Shown here piece by piece: positions 46,004 through 58,754 of a stretch of 64,000 nucleotides of DNA. Every line of letters begins with the position of its first letter. Position 1 is the stretch's first letter. The DNA is from Macrocystis pyrifera (taxonomy: Eukaryota; Sar; Phaeophyceae; Laminariales; Laminariaceae). Under the pieces are notes generated by a model, which was not told where the DNA came from, made no database searches, and saw only the letters and a program-made list of their open reading frames with translations. The DNA lies in NCBI GenBank assembly GCA_031763025.1, contig JASSKH010000012.1, positions 5,241,397-5,305,396 on the forward strand, read 5' to 3'. The position numbers and the translations under genes are program-made.

Positions 46004-46145
46004 CCTTCCCTCCCCCCGCCCCCACACACATCGATCACCAAGTCGTATACATGCTCAATATTCATATCACGAAATCCCCCCCTTCCCCCACCCCCCCTTC
46101 CCCCCCCGCCCGCCGCTGCTTTTGTAGCCTCTTGGCGACCCTCAG

Positions 46146-46496
46146 TTGTTGTGTGAAATGGTGGGACACCCTTCGCGAGATTGCGCGACCTTGGTGGTCA
46201 CAAAAACTGATAACAGTATTGTTGCTATTTTGTTTGCTACGAAGCAGATTGCGTTCTTCAATTCACACAGAAGTCTTGAGAACATTATCGTCACCGTTGT
46301 CAATCAATCACTTCAGTACGTGGCGAGAACTGCAGTAGTAGTGTACTGCAGTACCACATTAAATGCACGGTATTGTTATGATGATATTTACGATACTGGT
46401 GCCAGGCGTGTGATGCGTATCGTCTCTTTTCGGAGTGATTCGTGCGTCTCCTCTCTCTTGAGCTCTTCTTGGCTCAAAATTATCAACCTGCACTAA
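46146..46496 (+). CDS. Hypothetical open block
   Basis: I do not recognise it. It reads CEMVGHPSRDCATLVVTKTD, then NSIVAILFATKQIAFFNSHR and SLENIIVTVVNQSLQYVART, up to TAA at 46494-46496. The CX4HX4C spacing at the start resembles the second half of a CCHC zinc knuckle, but the first CX2C cysteine is missing. The hydrophobic beta-rich middle part is protein-like. There is no ATG in good context, and C-rich tracts upstream (46005-46110) could be a polypyrimidine tract for an acceptor near 46140. Exon of an unknown gene or relic of an element. Confidence 0.3.
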   Translation: MLCEMVGHPSRDCATLVVTKTDNSIVAILFATKQIAFFNSHRSLENIIVTVVNQSLQYVARTAVVVYCSTTLNARYCYDDIYDTGARRVMRIVSFRSDSCVSSLLSSSWLKIINLH

Positions 46497-47368
46497 TATA
46501 CAGCAGCTACCATAGCTCCATAATATGAATATGTATGTATGCATCTCTTGGCACCTTGTACAAAATGTTTGAAAATATTGAAGTGTATGCATGCAAGATA
46601 TATGTGTACAAGGCACCTTGTGAAAATGGGATGAGTTCCGACAGTCGTCGATGTTAACGTTCACGCGAACACCGGACACCATCACTCCCACCCAGTCCCT
46701 TTCCCGCTTCCTCCGCTTGGATCATTATGATTTACCAGGTATTGTGTTAGATACACGGGATCCGGTACATACAGCATACAACAAGCAGAATGCGACACCC
46801 TGATTCCAGGCCCGGCTCAAAATCTTACTCCCTCGAGTACGTATATAGTTTCTAGTTCCAGCACAACTTTAAGGGTTTTTTGTGCAAGAGTCGAGCTTAA
46901 ACTTCTCAACTCTCAACCTAAATAATATGTACCAGGTATGCTGTTGCATATTCGCTTGGTATGCTTCGTACGAGTATAATAGAAATAGAAAATATGTTAC
47001 GTGCTGTCGCGTTTTCAAGCAACCAAAATTATTTCTCACACGTAACTGTGTGTATACACTGCTACTACTGCTGTAGCGTTGGAGTACCCGGAGTGGCACA
47101 TGTCAGAGGAGCGCGCAATATAGTCTATGTGTGTAACATATACCAGGTACGTGTAATAGCACATACATATTCTGCTGTGGTAATGTTAATGTTTTAATAG
47201 TACTGTAAGATATAATAATACTGTAGTCTGGTTTCGGGGTAATATTCGAGTGTACATATAATAAAACCGTCATGCAGCGCTCGTGATTCGGACATATATA
47301 TATATATATATCCCCTCGCATTGTATTGTTCGGGTACAATCTACACCCCCCACCCCTGTAGCACAGCA

Positions 47369-47749
47369 TCATAGCCCGGGCTGCTTCGATGCTGCAACCG
47401 CCACATTTTTCGACAATATCCCCTCCGCGAATTCCAAAGGCCGTCCGACGGGAGTGATCAATATACCTCCGTGGAATTCCATACCAAGTACGTATCTGGG
47501 TACAATAATAGTTGGTACCGTACAGTAGGTGAATAGTTCTATAAATACCCACGGCAAGCATTCACTACCATCTCCCAAAGAAATACCCCCCCCGGCGGTT
47601 TTTTTCCAGCGCTCATAATGCTTCTTTCCCGTGTGTATCACCAAGGGCACGTCCAATACCGTCCACCGTGGGAGGTTGGTTGCCTTTCCATCCAATACCA
47701 AACCCCCACACAAATACCACCCGCCGGGGTAAATACCTCTTGAAGTCAA
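47369..47749 (-). CDS. Hypothetical open block, 126 codons
   Basis: I do not recognise it. The minus-strand reading has protein-like segments GWYLCGGLVLDGKATNLPRW, VIHTGKKHYERWKKTAGGGI and MEFHGGILITPVGRPLEFAE. The PVGRPLE segment reappears as PEGRPLE in the minus-strand reading at about 48870-48895, so a related copy exists 1.4 kb away. No start codon in good context or splice pair was fixed. It may be part of a duplicated and decayed gene in the 47-52 kb interval. Confidence 0.35.
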   Translation of the reverse strand: MTSRGIYPGGWYLCGGLVLDGKATNLPRWTVLDVPLVIHTGKKHYERWKKTAGGGISLGDGSECLPWVFIELFTYCTVPTIIVPRYVLGMEFHGGILITPVGRPLEFAEGILSKNVAVAASKQPGL

Positions 47750-48289
47750 AGCATTCAGCGATACTACCTATACTGTAGCACTGGGCACACTGCAGTAGTA
47801 CGTAATTGCCTCCACCAATAGAGACCAACACGAAGGACGGATGAGGCAATTAGTCCTTCCGCAGGCAAGGCCCGTAGTTCCGGACCGAACACGTCACCGG
47901 CCGCACTGCCTGGGTATATGGGCGCACCAAAACTTTGAAAAATACTACATACTGTTAATTCACCCAGATATCAACCCCTAAAAATGTCACTCTGCCCCTA
48001 GAACGCAGGGGTTCTGTGCATGTCCTTCAAACATCGGGGGCACGCTCAGTATCACTCCTGTACAGCACCACCCCCGGTGATGCGTTTTCCAAACCCGACC
48101 TTATGATCTCCGTATCACTGCAGTTTTTCAGATATCACACATATTGCGGACTCAAAGTACTATACACCTGTCTGTGTTCTTGGTGTTGTGCGTGTTGTGG
48201 GCGCGTCCGTATTCGACGACAGTATGATGGACGTGCCAGTCCATAGGCATAGTTGCGATAGGTGAACGCTCAGAAGGTTCAACATATTG

Positions 48290-48640
48290 TGATGTTTCAA
48301 CCCTTCAGGAAGGAGGTGCTCTCTGGGCCATGGTGGAAGCAGACGAAGCGAGATGTGAGAACAATCATGGTGGGCGTAAACCATCATCCTCGATGCACTC
48401 GGCAATATATACCTGGTGCATTCTACGGCAAGATGCACTTTAGTACAGGCCATTGTGCTGAACGACCCTCAGCTATTTTTCTTGATGCTTGTTCTTGGAG
48501 ATTAATACTTCCTCGCGGCGAGACACTCTGTCTGTGCCATTTTCAATATCTTGACGACAACTCTCGTAACGTGTTTCGATGTACAAGCGCACGATGCACT
48601 GAGAATACTGCAAAACAAGGTGGCTGCATCTCACTCAATC
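48290..48640 (+). repeat. Segment duplicated at 51.65 kb, copy 1
   Basis: CTCTGGGCCATGGTGGAAGC, GGTGGGCGTAAACCATCATC, CTCGGCA, AAGATGCAC, TTTTCTTGATGCT and CAACTCTCGTAAC appear in the same order and spacing as in 51655-51890. The open frame (138 codons from 48262) is not the same as the best frame in copy 2, so at least one is decayed. Confidence 0.6.
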
Positions 48641-49279
48641 AAGAAAAGACAACAGTATTGCATCGATCAGATTGTTGACCAGTGCTAATAAAACATTCTG
48701 CAGTCTGCTAAGTTTCTGCCCGCCTAGTGCAAATGAAACGGTCGGCACTGCGCCTAAACAGTGTTAGTGTGATCCCAGGCCATGGCAAAGTATCCGGCGG
48801 TCCGTATCGTGTTGTTGCAGTGACCCCGGGCGAGATGTTCCGGTGGTCCCATATGATCATGTTGGGCAATTCCAGAGGCCGTCCCTCCGGCATTTCTGCA
48901 GTATGGTGTCGCCTCTGGCCCGATCTCGAAATATGCCTCTCTCGCGATCCCACGACAACTTATCGGCGATTCCGTAGCCCTCGTCGTGCTGGCAATTCCA
49001 TGATAAGCTACTCCGGACTAAACAATGCTTCGTCGGTTCATAATGATGCTGCGAGGCCAGGCAGTGATAGTGTTTCTTCAGGGGTCCCAGTGAACGATCG
49101 TCCATCCTGTAAGGCTTCGTGTACTCTCACAACTGCAACCACCGTCAAAGAAGTATTCGTCGAATTCGATGGGCAGACGTTTGTCGCGCTTCGAAGGGAG
49201 TGGGCGCCGGGGACACCATCGAAGTATACAGCACCTTCCCATCGGGACAATCTTCCACATTATCTGGCTTTTGAGTTTA

Positions 49280-50175
49280 CTTCCATAGAAGTAGTATATT
49301 TTGGATTTTAGTTTATCTTCCATGGACATGAAAAACTAATACATTCAAGTAAATTCAAGCGTTCATTCCATGGAACCTTGCTACAACTTTCATTGAAGTA
49401 AATATACTTCCATAAATGCTGGATTACTTTCATGTGTAAGTTTCCATAGAATCTGCGTTCATGGTGGGATACTCCACCAATTTTACTACTGCCCTGCCTC
49501 CGCTTGCTACGCTACCCCCGCAGTGGACCTTCCCATTCCGCACCCTGCTCCTACCCACAAGGTGCAGAAAAATAATTAGCCCTCGACAGGACTTTCACAT
49601 GGGTCGCCGGAGGCCCACCAGTTCCAGTTACGCTGATCCTATGGAAGTAAACATGCTTCCATGGAAGCGAACAATATTCTATGGACGTAATTTTTACTTG
49701 AATGGGATTGACATATTTACTTTCATGGAAGTCAAAACACTTCAATGGTAAACAATTTTCTGACAGAAGCAAAACCACTTCCATGGGGGTAACGAAATCT
49801 ATGGAAGCTGGTGGAAATGGAAGTTGGTGGACTCTCGTGGAAGTTACTGGCAACTTCCACCGGACGTGGTTGTGAAGCTTCAGTTGGTGAAATATGACGA
49901 TGGAAGCTTCCACTCATTTATACGTACTTGCATGGAACAAAAACTTATTTGTAAAACCACTTCCAATTACGCAAAGTAAGAATACTTCCACGGAAGTATA
50001 GTTTAAGATCCCATGGAAGTAAAACACTTCAGTGAAAGAAGGTTTTACATCCATGGAGATTTTACCTACAAACTTTACTTCCATGGAAGTAAAATTCAAG
50101 CTTCCATGGGGGTAAATTTGCTTCGAAGTAAATTCCTCTTCCTTGGAAGTACGTGGTAACTTCCGTCCAAGCGAA
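49280..50175. repeat. TTACTTCCATGGAAGTAA palindrome array
   Basis: CTTCCATGGAAGTAAA and half-sites (ACTTCCATNGAAG, ATGGAAGT) occur more than twenty times at irregular spacing of 20-60 bp, most strongly at 49630-50120. Each unit is a perfect or near-perfect palindrome of 14-18 bp. Non-array sequence between units is unique. Confidence 0.85.
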
Positions 50176-50272
50176 TGCAAAAAAGGAAACAATGTAGTGG
50201 ACCCCATCGGGCCCGACATTCCCAGCTTGAAACAATAGTTAATAGCGCAGGTACCGGAGGTGGTCTTGCGAG

Positions 50273-50704
50273 GTGAGATGTGTGCAGCTTGCTCGTGGTG
50301 CCCACCACCATTATTCCATGCTTTCTGCTCGTGTCCAGTTAGTCGCTGCTCAGCCTGTCGTTGCTCTTGTCAGACACAGCGCAGCCGCTGTTGTAGTGTC
50401 CCGCCTTGCCAATGTTATGGCTTTTGATGCTCTTGAGGTCAGGTGCTGGCACTACCAACATGGCCGCGTGCCCCCCCGCGGCACACGTACTGTGGCCTTT
50501 GTTGCGCAATATTTCATCCAAGTATATATGGTGCCCGATAGGTTGGATCTTCGGCGACACAGCGTTGAGATCCCTGTGGGTCGTGAGTGTGATGTCCTGG
50601 TTGTTGCTCGGGGGAAATTGGACTATGATGCCCGTGACGTGCCGCTCGGTGGCGGGTCTCTCGCGTTCATATGCCGGCGGCGCGGACGTTTCCCCCTGCA
50701 CTGA
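50273..50704 (+). CDS. Hypothetical open block, 143 codons
   Basis: I do not recognise it. Protein-like segments include MAFDALEVRCWHYQHGRVPP, TVAFVAQYFIQVYMVPDRLD and VEIPVGRECDVLVVARGKLD, ending FPLH before TGA at 50702-50704. The VPDRLDLRRHSVEIPVGREC part has alternating hydrophobic residues as in beta-strands. GC-rich third positions contrast with the neighbouring palindrome array. No splice pair was fixed; the opposite strand is also open for 136 codons. Part of the decayed duplicated interval at 47-52 kb. Confidence 0.35.
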   Translation: MRCVQLARGAHHHYSMLSARVQLVAAQPVVALVRHSAAAVVVSRLANVMAFDALEVRCWHYQHGRVPPRGTRTVAFVAQYFIQVYMVPDRLDLRRHSVEIPVGRECDVLVVARGKLDYDARDVPLGGGSLAFICRRRGRFPLH

Positions 50705-51654
50705 CATAGCGGTCGGGATCTTATTTCGGTTCCTTGGCTGTGGCCGCAATTTTTACCTGCAGTACTTCGATGGTCTCGCTGTTACTAATAGTAGTGACTC
50801 CGAGAAACTACAATTTGAATCATGCTATGTATGGTAGTTTTCTCATTGCCACGGGTTCCACGTTCGCTGTAAGGGCGGGTGGCCACCAGGAGAGCCGTCG
50901 TCTTGCCCATCACCAATTACCACAGGATCATACGTCGTCTTGTCCATCAACAATTACCACAGGATAATACACATATCCTGATCATCGCGGTTGAATGCGG
51001 TTTGGCGTTGTGAAAGGGTCCCCCCTAGGAGCGCACAGCGTACGGCAAAACAAGAGTTTGAACACCAGCGGTGTAGACGAGATAATTGCGTGTCCGCCTC
51101 CTCCTCACCCCCCCCACCATCTGGTTCTTCTGCTGATGTTCCCTGGGCTTCCTTGACTTCAACAACGCCCGGGCGTTGCACACTGAGAACAAAAGCTGCT
51201 TTCGTATGCCAGCCGTTGAAGTGTTGGGGTTTCTCGGCGTTGTACGACTTCATTTTTCTCATGGTGTTAGCAACGTTGCCTGTGACGTTGCCCGTGACGT
51301 TACTGGTGGCGTCCCATCTTTACAACTCTGGTACGCGGAAGCCGAACGTTTTGCCCTGTGTAACAGTGCATTCCGCCGACGATGAGTACGGCGATTCGGA
51401 GAAGCTCACAGCAAGTCTTTGCAGAAGTGAAGAGTACGTAACTTCTCGGACCTCAGGCGTAGTCTGTATTCGACGTATATAATGGACCGCAGTTCTATGT
51501 TGACTGGCCAAACACTTCAAGGGTCCTGACCGTTTGTCCTATGAGTCGCATGTGGCAGTGTGGTGGATGTTCCAGTCCAGAAGCTTACTGCTAGCCGCTT
51601 CAGCTGGCTCGTGACAATGGCCTAGAAGGATAGTATGATGTCGAAAGGCGTTCT

Positions 51655-51890
51655 GGGCCAAGTGGGACTGGACGAAGGGAAAGATGAGAGTGACCAAGGC
51701 GGGCGTAACCATCGTTGACGAGCTCGGCAAGATGCACATCTTCACGACTATCTGTTCTGTTTCTTGATTGCTCTGCGAGATCGATACATCATCGCGGCAA
51801 ATCTGCACTCGGTGCTATTGTCAACAGGCGAACGAAAACTCTCGTAACACGCTTTTACGTTCAAAAACATGCTGCTTCACACCGACAGCC
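51655..51890 (+). repeat. Segment duplicated at 48.3 kb, copy 2
   Basis: One frame reads FWAKWDWTKGKMRVTKAGVT, then IVDELGKMHIFTTICSVS before a TGA, which is more protein-like than copy 1. An exon of an unrecognised gene is possible. Confidence 0.55.
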
Positions 51891-52024
51891 AAAGAGGAAT
51901 TGGCTACCACATACTGAGAAATTCATAATACCAACTCGGTCGGGTTGCTGCCTGTCACACACAGGTTCAAGCTGCGCATACGCCCTTGCTTCAACTCACA
52001 TGCTACTGAAGATTGACTACTGCA

Positions 52025-53869
52025 AATAGGCTATGTAGTTCGCCTACCTGCAATATATTAGACTACCTGTTCGGCTATCAGCAATTCACCAGGCTAGTAT
52101 TATAGCTACTGCTGCTTCTGTAACAAAAGGTCTCTCAGGTATCAACTATGAACGACAGTTTGTCCATAAAAAAATGATGGCTTCTCCTGAACTACAGCCA
52201 GCAGACCAAGACACTCAGTGTCCGTGATTTGTGTTGTTGAGTTTACAACTCGAGTTAAGAATCAGGCCCTCAAATGTTTGCAAGCACTAGCTGTTGACTA
52301 ATCTCACACCGGCTCATTGTCCTATTCTGCAATAGTCCGTTGTCTCGAAAATACACAAGTGTCTCAAGAAGATACCGCGGGTACGGAAACAACCCTAAGT
52401 CGGGGTGCCAGGACGATAGCCAATTCCGTGAGATATTCGCAAACAGAACACAATAGACGCATGCCGCATGCAACCTATGATATGTAGCAAATTGTTGATA
52501 CCTGTCACTGCTGTACAGCAGTACCCGAGCGTCTGTTATATAGATACGCAAACTACAGCCGAAACAGCCATCCGCACCCTCACTGCTACTGGATACCAGG
52601 TATGATATGTCCGGAGTATTGTCTGTAACTAACTTCGCCTTTGCCGGACACGGCAAAAATTAATTACGTTGTGTTCGTAGTGCTGCTATTAATGGTGTGT
52701 CTTGAGACGTGAAGCAAGAGCAAAATTAGGTAGTTGACTGGAGTGCCGCACGGAAGGCTTTCGACACACGCAGTACAACACGACTACACAAGCAGAAACA
52801 CGAGTAGCACACGCTGAACCAACCCCTCTCACCCTCGGCTTCCTATAAGTAGCTTGCGCCTACTGTACTTGTATTCACACCCATCAGGCTTGTGTCCCCT
52901 AACCCCGCCAAGCCATCTCGGCGATAAGACGACAAGTGTCCTTTGTTCGTCCGAATACGACTCGAAGGCAGAAACTGCCGCAATCTCAACCAACCAAATT
53001 GGCGTGTCTAAGGTCAGTACTGGAAGTTACTGTCCTGAAAGTCGACTGAGGAAAAAATGGAGAGCACCTGCCCTCGTGCTCGAGGCCGACCTTATCCTAG
53101 CGCTGGTACTACTTCGGGCGGCCTCGATTCTCCAGCCCCACTCGATCTGTATATATTACAGGGCGATACGGGCCCTGGCCCGTGGGCCCTGGATCTGTGT
53201 TATAGATGCCGCCGGGTACAAAATTACCGCAGTAGGTATGAAGCATAATGGAAACAACTGCCAGTCTGCAGAACGTAGCAGCCAATCCAAACGATAGACC
53301 TTCTAAAGAGCAATAGGACGCCTACTGCAGTCAACAGAACCTAGAAAAAACCGCACCTTGCGTGAGGTTTGACACTGTAGAACGCCTACCTTTTGCCCTC
53401 CTTTTATTACTACAGTAGAATCTCGGAGCGGGGGGGGGTTCGTCGAGTTGCGTGTGTAGCACAGCACACATCTTGATACGCACCGTACCCTGTACCAGAT
53501 GCCCAGTATGCAACGTACACACCCTGTACCGTACACCAAAATGAACGCTTCCTGACACCCGTATTTATACCAGGTACTGTGTTCAGGATGGGCCCTTCGC
53601 TACACAGCAGCAGCCGGTAGCCTACCGATTGACCGAGCAGCTAATCAGGACCCAGCCACCTTCGTAGAGCGAAGTAGATCACACAGCAATATATGCTACT
53701 CGTACGGCATTACAGTAGTAGTACAGCAGTACAGTATGCGGCGCAATCGGAGTGTTTTTGTTACAGAATCTCGAGAGCCCACGAAAGGACTATCGATGAG
53801 CAAGGACCACTCACTGGTGTTCGCGTTTGATTCGTTCTGCTCGAGCTGCGATAAGCGTGATCCTTGCGC
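52025..53869. other. Stretch without a confident gene
   Basis: An open block at 53057-53245 (MESTCPRARGRPYPSAG, ending in a CYRCRRVQNYRSRYEA tail) is protein-like but without splice support. TACTGCTGTACAGCAGTA is a perfect compound palindrome at 52507-52524. TACCWGGTA occurs at 52594 and 53568. Confidence 0.4.
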
Positions 53870-54060
53870 ACATTCGCACTCCTCTTCTCCACGACATCCT
53901 TTCGTCTTGGTGACAATCGGCAATCAAAATAACTACTATACGAGCCTAGGTGCGCCATTTCTTTAGGCATTTCTGTAGACCTGAAGTGTATGCAACCAGT
54001 CGGTAAGACCTAATTTGCCTTCTGCCGGGCTGCCTGGGGTAAATCTGAGCAGCCGGAAAT
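53870..54060 (+). repeat. Segment duplicated at 57.2 kb, copy 1
   Basis: CTCCTCTTCTCCACGACATC, CTGAAGTGTATGCAACCAGT, TTCTGCCGGGCTGCCTGGGG and ATCTCGCTGC appear in the same order as at 57205-57420. Confidence 0.55.
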
Positions 54061-54769
54061 CTCGCTGCTACGTTGTGGACCTCGAATTGCGAAATAACTG
54101 CAAAGCTGCAAACCACGTGAAGAATCGATTGAAGACTATACGACTGAGGCTGCTACGTTCGATCTGAGCTTCTCGCAGTTCCCAGATCATCCTCACCTGG
54201 AGGTGTTGCTCCAAAGAACAGCAACTGGACCACGTACCAAGCCACCGGGAACTGAAGGGAGAATAGGAACCACTCTCCACAGTGCTGGCACTGGGCAAGA
54301 ACATCGTTCGGCATTGTCTGGAGCTGCTTTGCTTCCGTGAAAAACAAGTACACTTCTAGAGCCGCCAAGATTATCGCCATCTGGAGCAGCAGCTGCAAGT
54401 TGCCTACGACGAGTATCAGAGGAAGGGATACAGTAATACTGCTGTACGTACATACAGTACTCCTGCTGCACATACATTGTTGGATGAGCCCTGAAATGTG
54501 AGTAAACATCAAAACGCACATTTCGAGCACGTGATGATCTGGTTCGGAAAAATGCCATTATACTATTAATAGTACTGCTGCATTGCTAGTTGATGCTGCT
54601 GGATTTAGAACGGCTGTGCGTACTCGATTGCACGAGGGTCCTTCGAATCGATTGCGGATAGAAGGTGCTGCTGCGTACTACAGTAGATGCACTGCTAAAA
54701 TGTAGGAGGATTCAACGTGAGCGTGGTAGCCTACCAATGCCTTGCAGAAGATGCACGTCGTCTGTTTTT

Positions 54770-55300
54770 CCACGTCAGTGTCATGGGTTTTCCCGCCATA
54801 GGTTTTCATGGCATTGCGATGGTATAGTGACCTGACATGACACTGCTGGTATTACTGCCATACCAGTGCTATGAAAGCCCATGGCAGCTACCTTGGCATT
54901 AGCCATGGCACTGCCCTGCCTCAGCAGTCGCCATGGCATTTTTTCATAAAGTGCCGGGTCTTTGCAATGGGCTGCTATGTGCGTTTATAGCGGTGTCGTG
55001 GTTCTGCCGTGGGGTTGCCATAGGGGCTATGGGCATATCCCAGTTCCTGTCACGGGAGTGTCATAGTATGACAATGGCAATGCCATGATAGCCCCCTCAA
55101 ATTTAGTAAGAACACATACATGTAGACCCCATGAAATATCATGGGCGCGCATGGCGGTGCTGTTCACTACCATGTCATTACCATGGGCATTACCATGGGA
55201 GCCCATGGTGGTACCATATCAGTCCCATGGCGTACCATGAAAACCCATGGCAATGGAATGAAAAGCAGTGGGGACTGCCATGAAAATCCATGAACAGGCA
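54770..55300. repeat. CCATGGCA palindrome array
   Basis: GCCATGGCA, CCCATGGC, TACCATGGG and similar words occur more than twenty-five times, with CCATGG cores at irregular 15-50 bp spacing. It is analogous to, but distinct in consensus from, the arrays at 49.3 kb and 61.1 kb. Confidence 0.85.
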
Positions 55301-57190
55301 CATAATGTGCACCCCCCCCGCTGAAGAGGTGTCGAGGTGTCAAGTAAGCCCTCCCAGCCGCGCGAATCCCGACCACTACGCCAACTGGTACAAGAAGACC
55401 TGCTGCCCCTTCAGCGTCAAGAGATGTTTCTTGTAATATATTGGAGGGACAAGTCAAGCTGCCCAACATCACCACATTGGATGCTGTCGATATTTTATCG
55501 TGAAATCATGCAGGATTGAGCACATTGTTGACAGGAACCGTCAGGGCATCACTGTTACACGGGGTAGCCGTTTCGTGGGGTCACTGGAAAGACGTTTCAC
55601 AGAATCGCAGCAAGCACGCACGCTTGGAATTGCCGAAGAATGACTTTCGGAATCCCTATAGCGCTGTTTGTTGGGAGCGCCGGAGTTTCCGGAATCGTCG
55701 CGATAGCAAAGTACGACCTTTGGGATCTGTCCACAGCAGTATCACCGCTTAGATTTGCCGGAAAGGCACCTTTCGGAATAACTACAGCACCGGTTGCTGG
55801 AACTGTGCTGGACCATTGCTTCTGGGGTTGCTAAACATTATCACCGTTCGGGGCAGGGCGACCATCACTTCTTGGGTCGCTGCACCATACTCATTTGGGT
55901 CGCCAGGAGGATATCTGCATCACCTGGGGTCGTACCATATAGACGTTGATATTTTTTCTTAGTAGCACCCCACGACGATTTGGTGATGGTCAGGAAAATA
56001 TTTCTTGACCAGCGAACTGATATTTGAATTGTTGATTTATGGTATACAGTTACGAGTTTTAACAGTCCTACGTTTTGTCCCTTTTTAACACGAACCTGTC
56101 TTCAAGTGTCCATCCACCCTTCGGACCCTCCGAGCTGCAAGACAATGGCAATACGGATTGGATTAAAGAAGCAAGACACGATAGCTAGCATTGTTGCTCA
56201 ACTGATATCCTTTCGAAAGTAAAACGTATGGGCGTTTGGACGTAGTATCGCGCAGGAAGCAACATCGGGCCCGCACGGGTTCCAAGGTCTATGCGTGATA
56301 TTTTTGCGGTTTGAATGCTCGTCCATGTCAAATACTTCACAGCAGCAGTAGTATGCCTTTACGTTCCCAGGATATAGTATACCTGGTACGTTGTTGTTGC
56401 GTTAGCTGTACGCAGGGTGGCCACTCGTCGTACGTGAAACAAGAACGGTTGATGCTGCTGCGGAACTGCAAGGAGCTATGGAAATGTGTTGCAATAGAAC
56501 GATGGATTCCACACGTGAATATACAGGCCAATACTTAGGGTGTAGACAAGGTTCACTGGTCAAATAAATAGAGCCGACTTAATGAAGATATAAATGGAAT
56601 GGTTTAATGGTATTTGCAGTAATGATCAGGTAAGAGCGCATTATGTAACCAAGTTATTGAATAATTAATTCCACTCAACAAAGTTAGATAATATTTTTGA
56701 CAACATCGCCTCCATCGATGGGTCGTGTTAAGTTTGGATACTTTGCTACACACGGCAGAGGAAATATATCGTAGTTATAATAATGGTAGGTCACAGCAAC
56801 GCAAGGTACTAAGGCGACAGTACGATGCGCCCATTGCCTATTTAGTATTTTGGAGGGAGCAACTAAAGGCCTCGTTTCGTAGAGGTCTTATAGAGCTTCG
56901 GGAATCGGAAAATAAAACCGATGAATGAAGGCCACGGGTCTTCGTGTTTGCCTTCGTTTTTGCCTCTGTTTTTTGCATTTCCTGTGTTTTGATTAATCCG
57001 AACTGTGTCGAACGTGCTCCTCGCACGCTTTCTTCCCTCGTCTTCTCCTCATCCTCTCCTCTCAGACACCATCGGTAATCAACACACTTGGTCTTGTAGA
57101 AACGCACACGGGCCACTGGTGTTCAGGTTTGTTTTCGTTTCAGGATCTCGTGTTCTTTGGTTTTTGATGGAGCTGTGACAAAATATCGTG
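55300..57190. other. Stretch without a supported gene
   Basis: Degenerate direct repeats of TTTCGGAAT and GGGTCGCTG type at 55560-55925. A short open block at 56725-56928 has no splice support. TACCTGGTA near 56379. Confidence 0.4.
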
Positions 57191-57204
57191 TGCCTGGAAA
57201 ACTC

Positions 57205-57420
57205 GCTCGTCCCTCTTCTTCTAGAATCTCGTGGTTCTCTCCTCTTGGACACCAACAAGCGACGCAACTGGCCTTGGGTGCTATGTATTTCGTGATTTCT
57301 CCGGAACTGAAGCTCATGCAACCTGTCATAACTCCGAGTGACAAGTGTTGACCTCCTGCGGGCTGTCTGGCGCAACTCAGTGACCACGCCACAGGCATCC
57401 CACAGAGATCTCGCTGCATC
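57205..57420 (+). repeat. Segment duplicated at 53.9 kb, copy 2
   Basis: One frame reads ISWFSPLGHQQATQLALGAM, then YFVISPELKLMQPVITPSDK and C before TGA, compatible with an ancient exon. Copy 1 is more decayed. Confidence 0.5.
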
Positions 57421-58754
57421 AGCACTTAAATATTAACTCGCATCCCATGGAAGTGACCCAACGGTCTGGTTTTTGTGTGAAGAACGACACAGTACGACAC
57501 AATTACAACACTATAGTATCACCATTTTACCACCATAACGTAAACGTACACAACAGTCAAACTACAGATAGATGGTGAATGTCCTGCATACTACTATATC
57601 TGCACGTGTAAATACAACGTGACATCAATCAAGTCGTGCGGAAATATATACCAGGTAGACCGGTACCGACAACCCCGGTAAATGCGCCACACTTCCCTCG
57701 TTCTCTACCAGTATTATCTAATACTACCGCGCCCTTTTACTTTTTTTCACTCTTCTGCCGACTTCGGTGTGTCAAACACCACCAACAACAGTTCCTTTGT
57801 AGCCACTCGCGTCCTTGCCATGGCATCACCACCCCTCCGGGGTACACCACTGCTATTTTTCCAACCACCGCTACCACTGAAACCACTCACTGCTATGTAT
57901 GCCACCCGTTTTATCGCCTCCTGTTCATGAAACCGCCCCCTCTATTGAAACTTGTAGCCGTTAGAGCTTGGAATGTGTGGGATATTTTCGCAGGTCAAGA
58001 CACTATGTACAGGTTCAGCGTTCTTCTATGAGTAGGTGGGAGGAGTTATATTTGAAAACCTAACCCTAACCCTGAACTCCCAAGTAGCACTAAAACCGGT
58101 CTGATAGTGTCTGATCTGTGAGTTTTCCCGACAGACTCAGGGCTACAAAGGGTTTGTTGGTATATATCACGAGGCATGTCTGCATCGAGGAATGTGATAC
58201 AGTGTATGGTTGGCGGGCGATCTTAACGCTGCCAGCATTCCTTTAAAGAAAGGCATCGCGTGCAGATCGGCATTTCCGCGGCGGGCAAGAGCAAACACAA
58301 GGTCCTGCTGCGAGTACGAGCTGACGTGTGAGGTAGTCGTTGGATTGTCCAACCACGCCTGGTGTTTGTGCCTCCCTTTCTCCACCATCCCATTTGTTTT
58401 TTTCGAAGGGCGGGGGAGTTTTTCGTTGTTTTTTGCTTGAGTCAAGTCTGAGGAGTCGAATGGTACAGTACTATTCGGAGGCTTGATCGTCCGAGACAAC
58501 TGTAGGCCGTACTACAGTTGTTAGGAATCGGGCTGGCATTTATCAGGGAACGAGACGGCCAAAAAGAGTAGTTAAGATACTCATGGGATTGCAAGAAGCT
58601 GCGATACATGTATGTATCTGGCCAAGGAAATACATACTTCTCTCCCACTACTCAGAAAATGATAATGACTCTGCAAATCCGAGGATTGTCTCTTTGGATA
58701 ACAAGGTTCATGCCTTTCTCTGCCGCCCTTTGTTTCCAAGGGTATGTTCGATTC
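57421..58754. other. Stretch without a supported gene
   Basis: AACCTAACCCTAACCCTGAA (58059-58078) is a telomere-like tract. Nothing else recognised. Confidence 0.45.

Noticed and set aside
46146-46180. CCHC zinc knuckle
   Set aside because: CX4HX4C is present but the leading CX2C cysteine is missing, so the motif is incomplete.
58210-58260. GDLNA as a LINE endonuclease motif
   Set aside because: No other endonuclease block (catalytic E, SDH) accompanies it and the frame is short.
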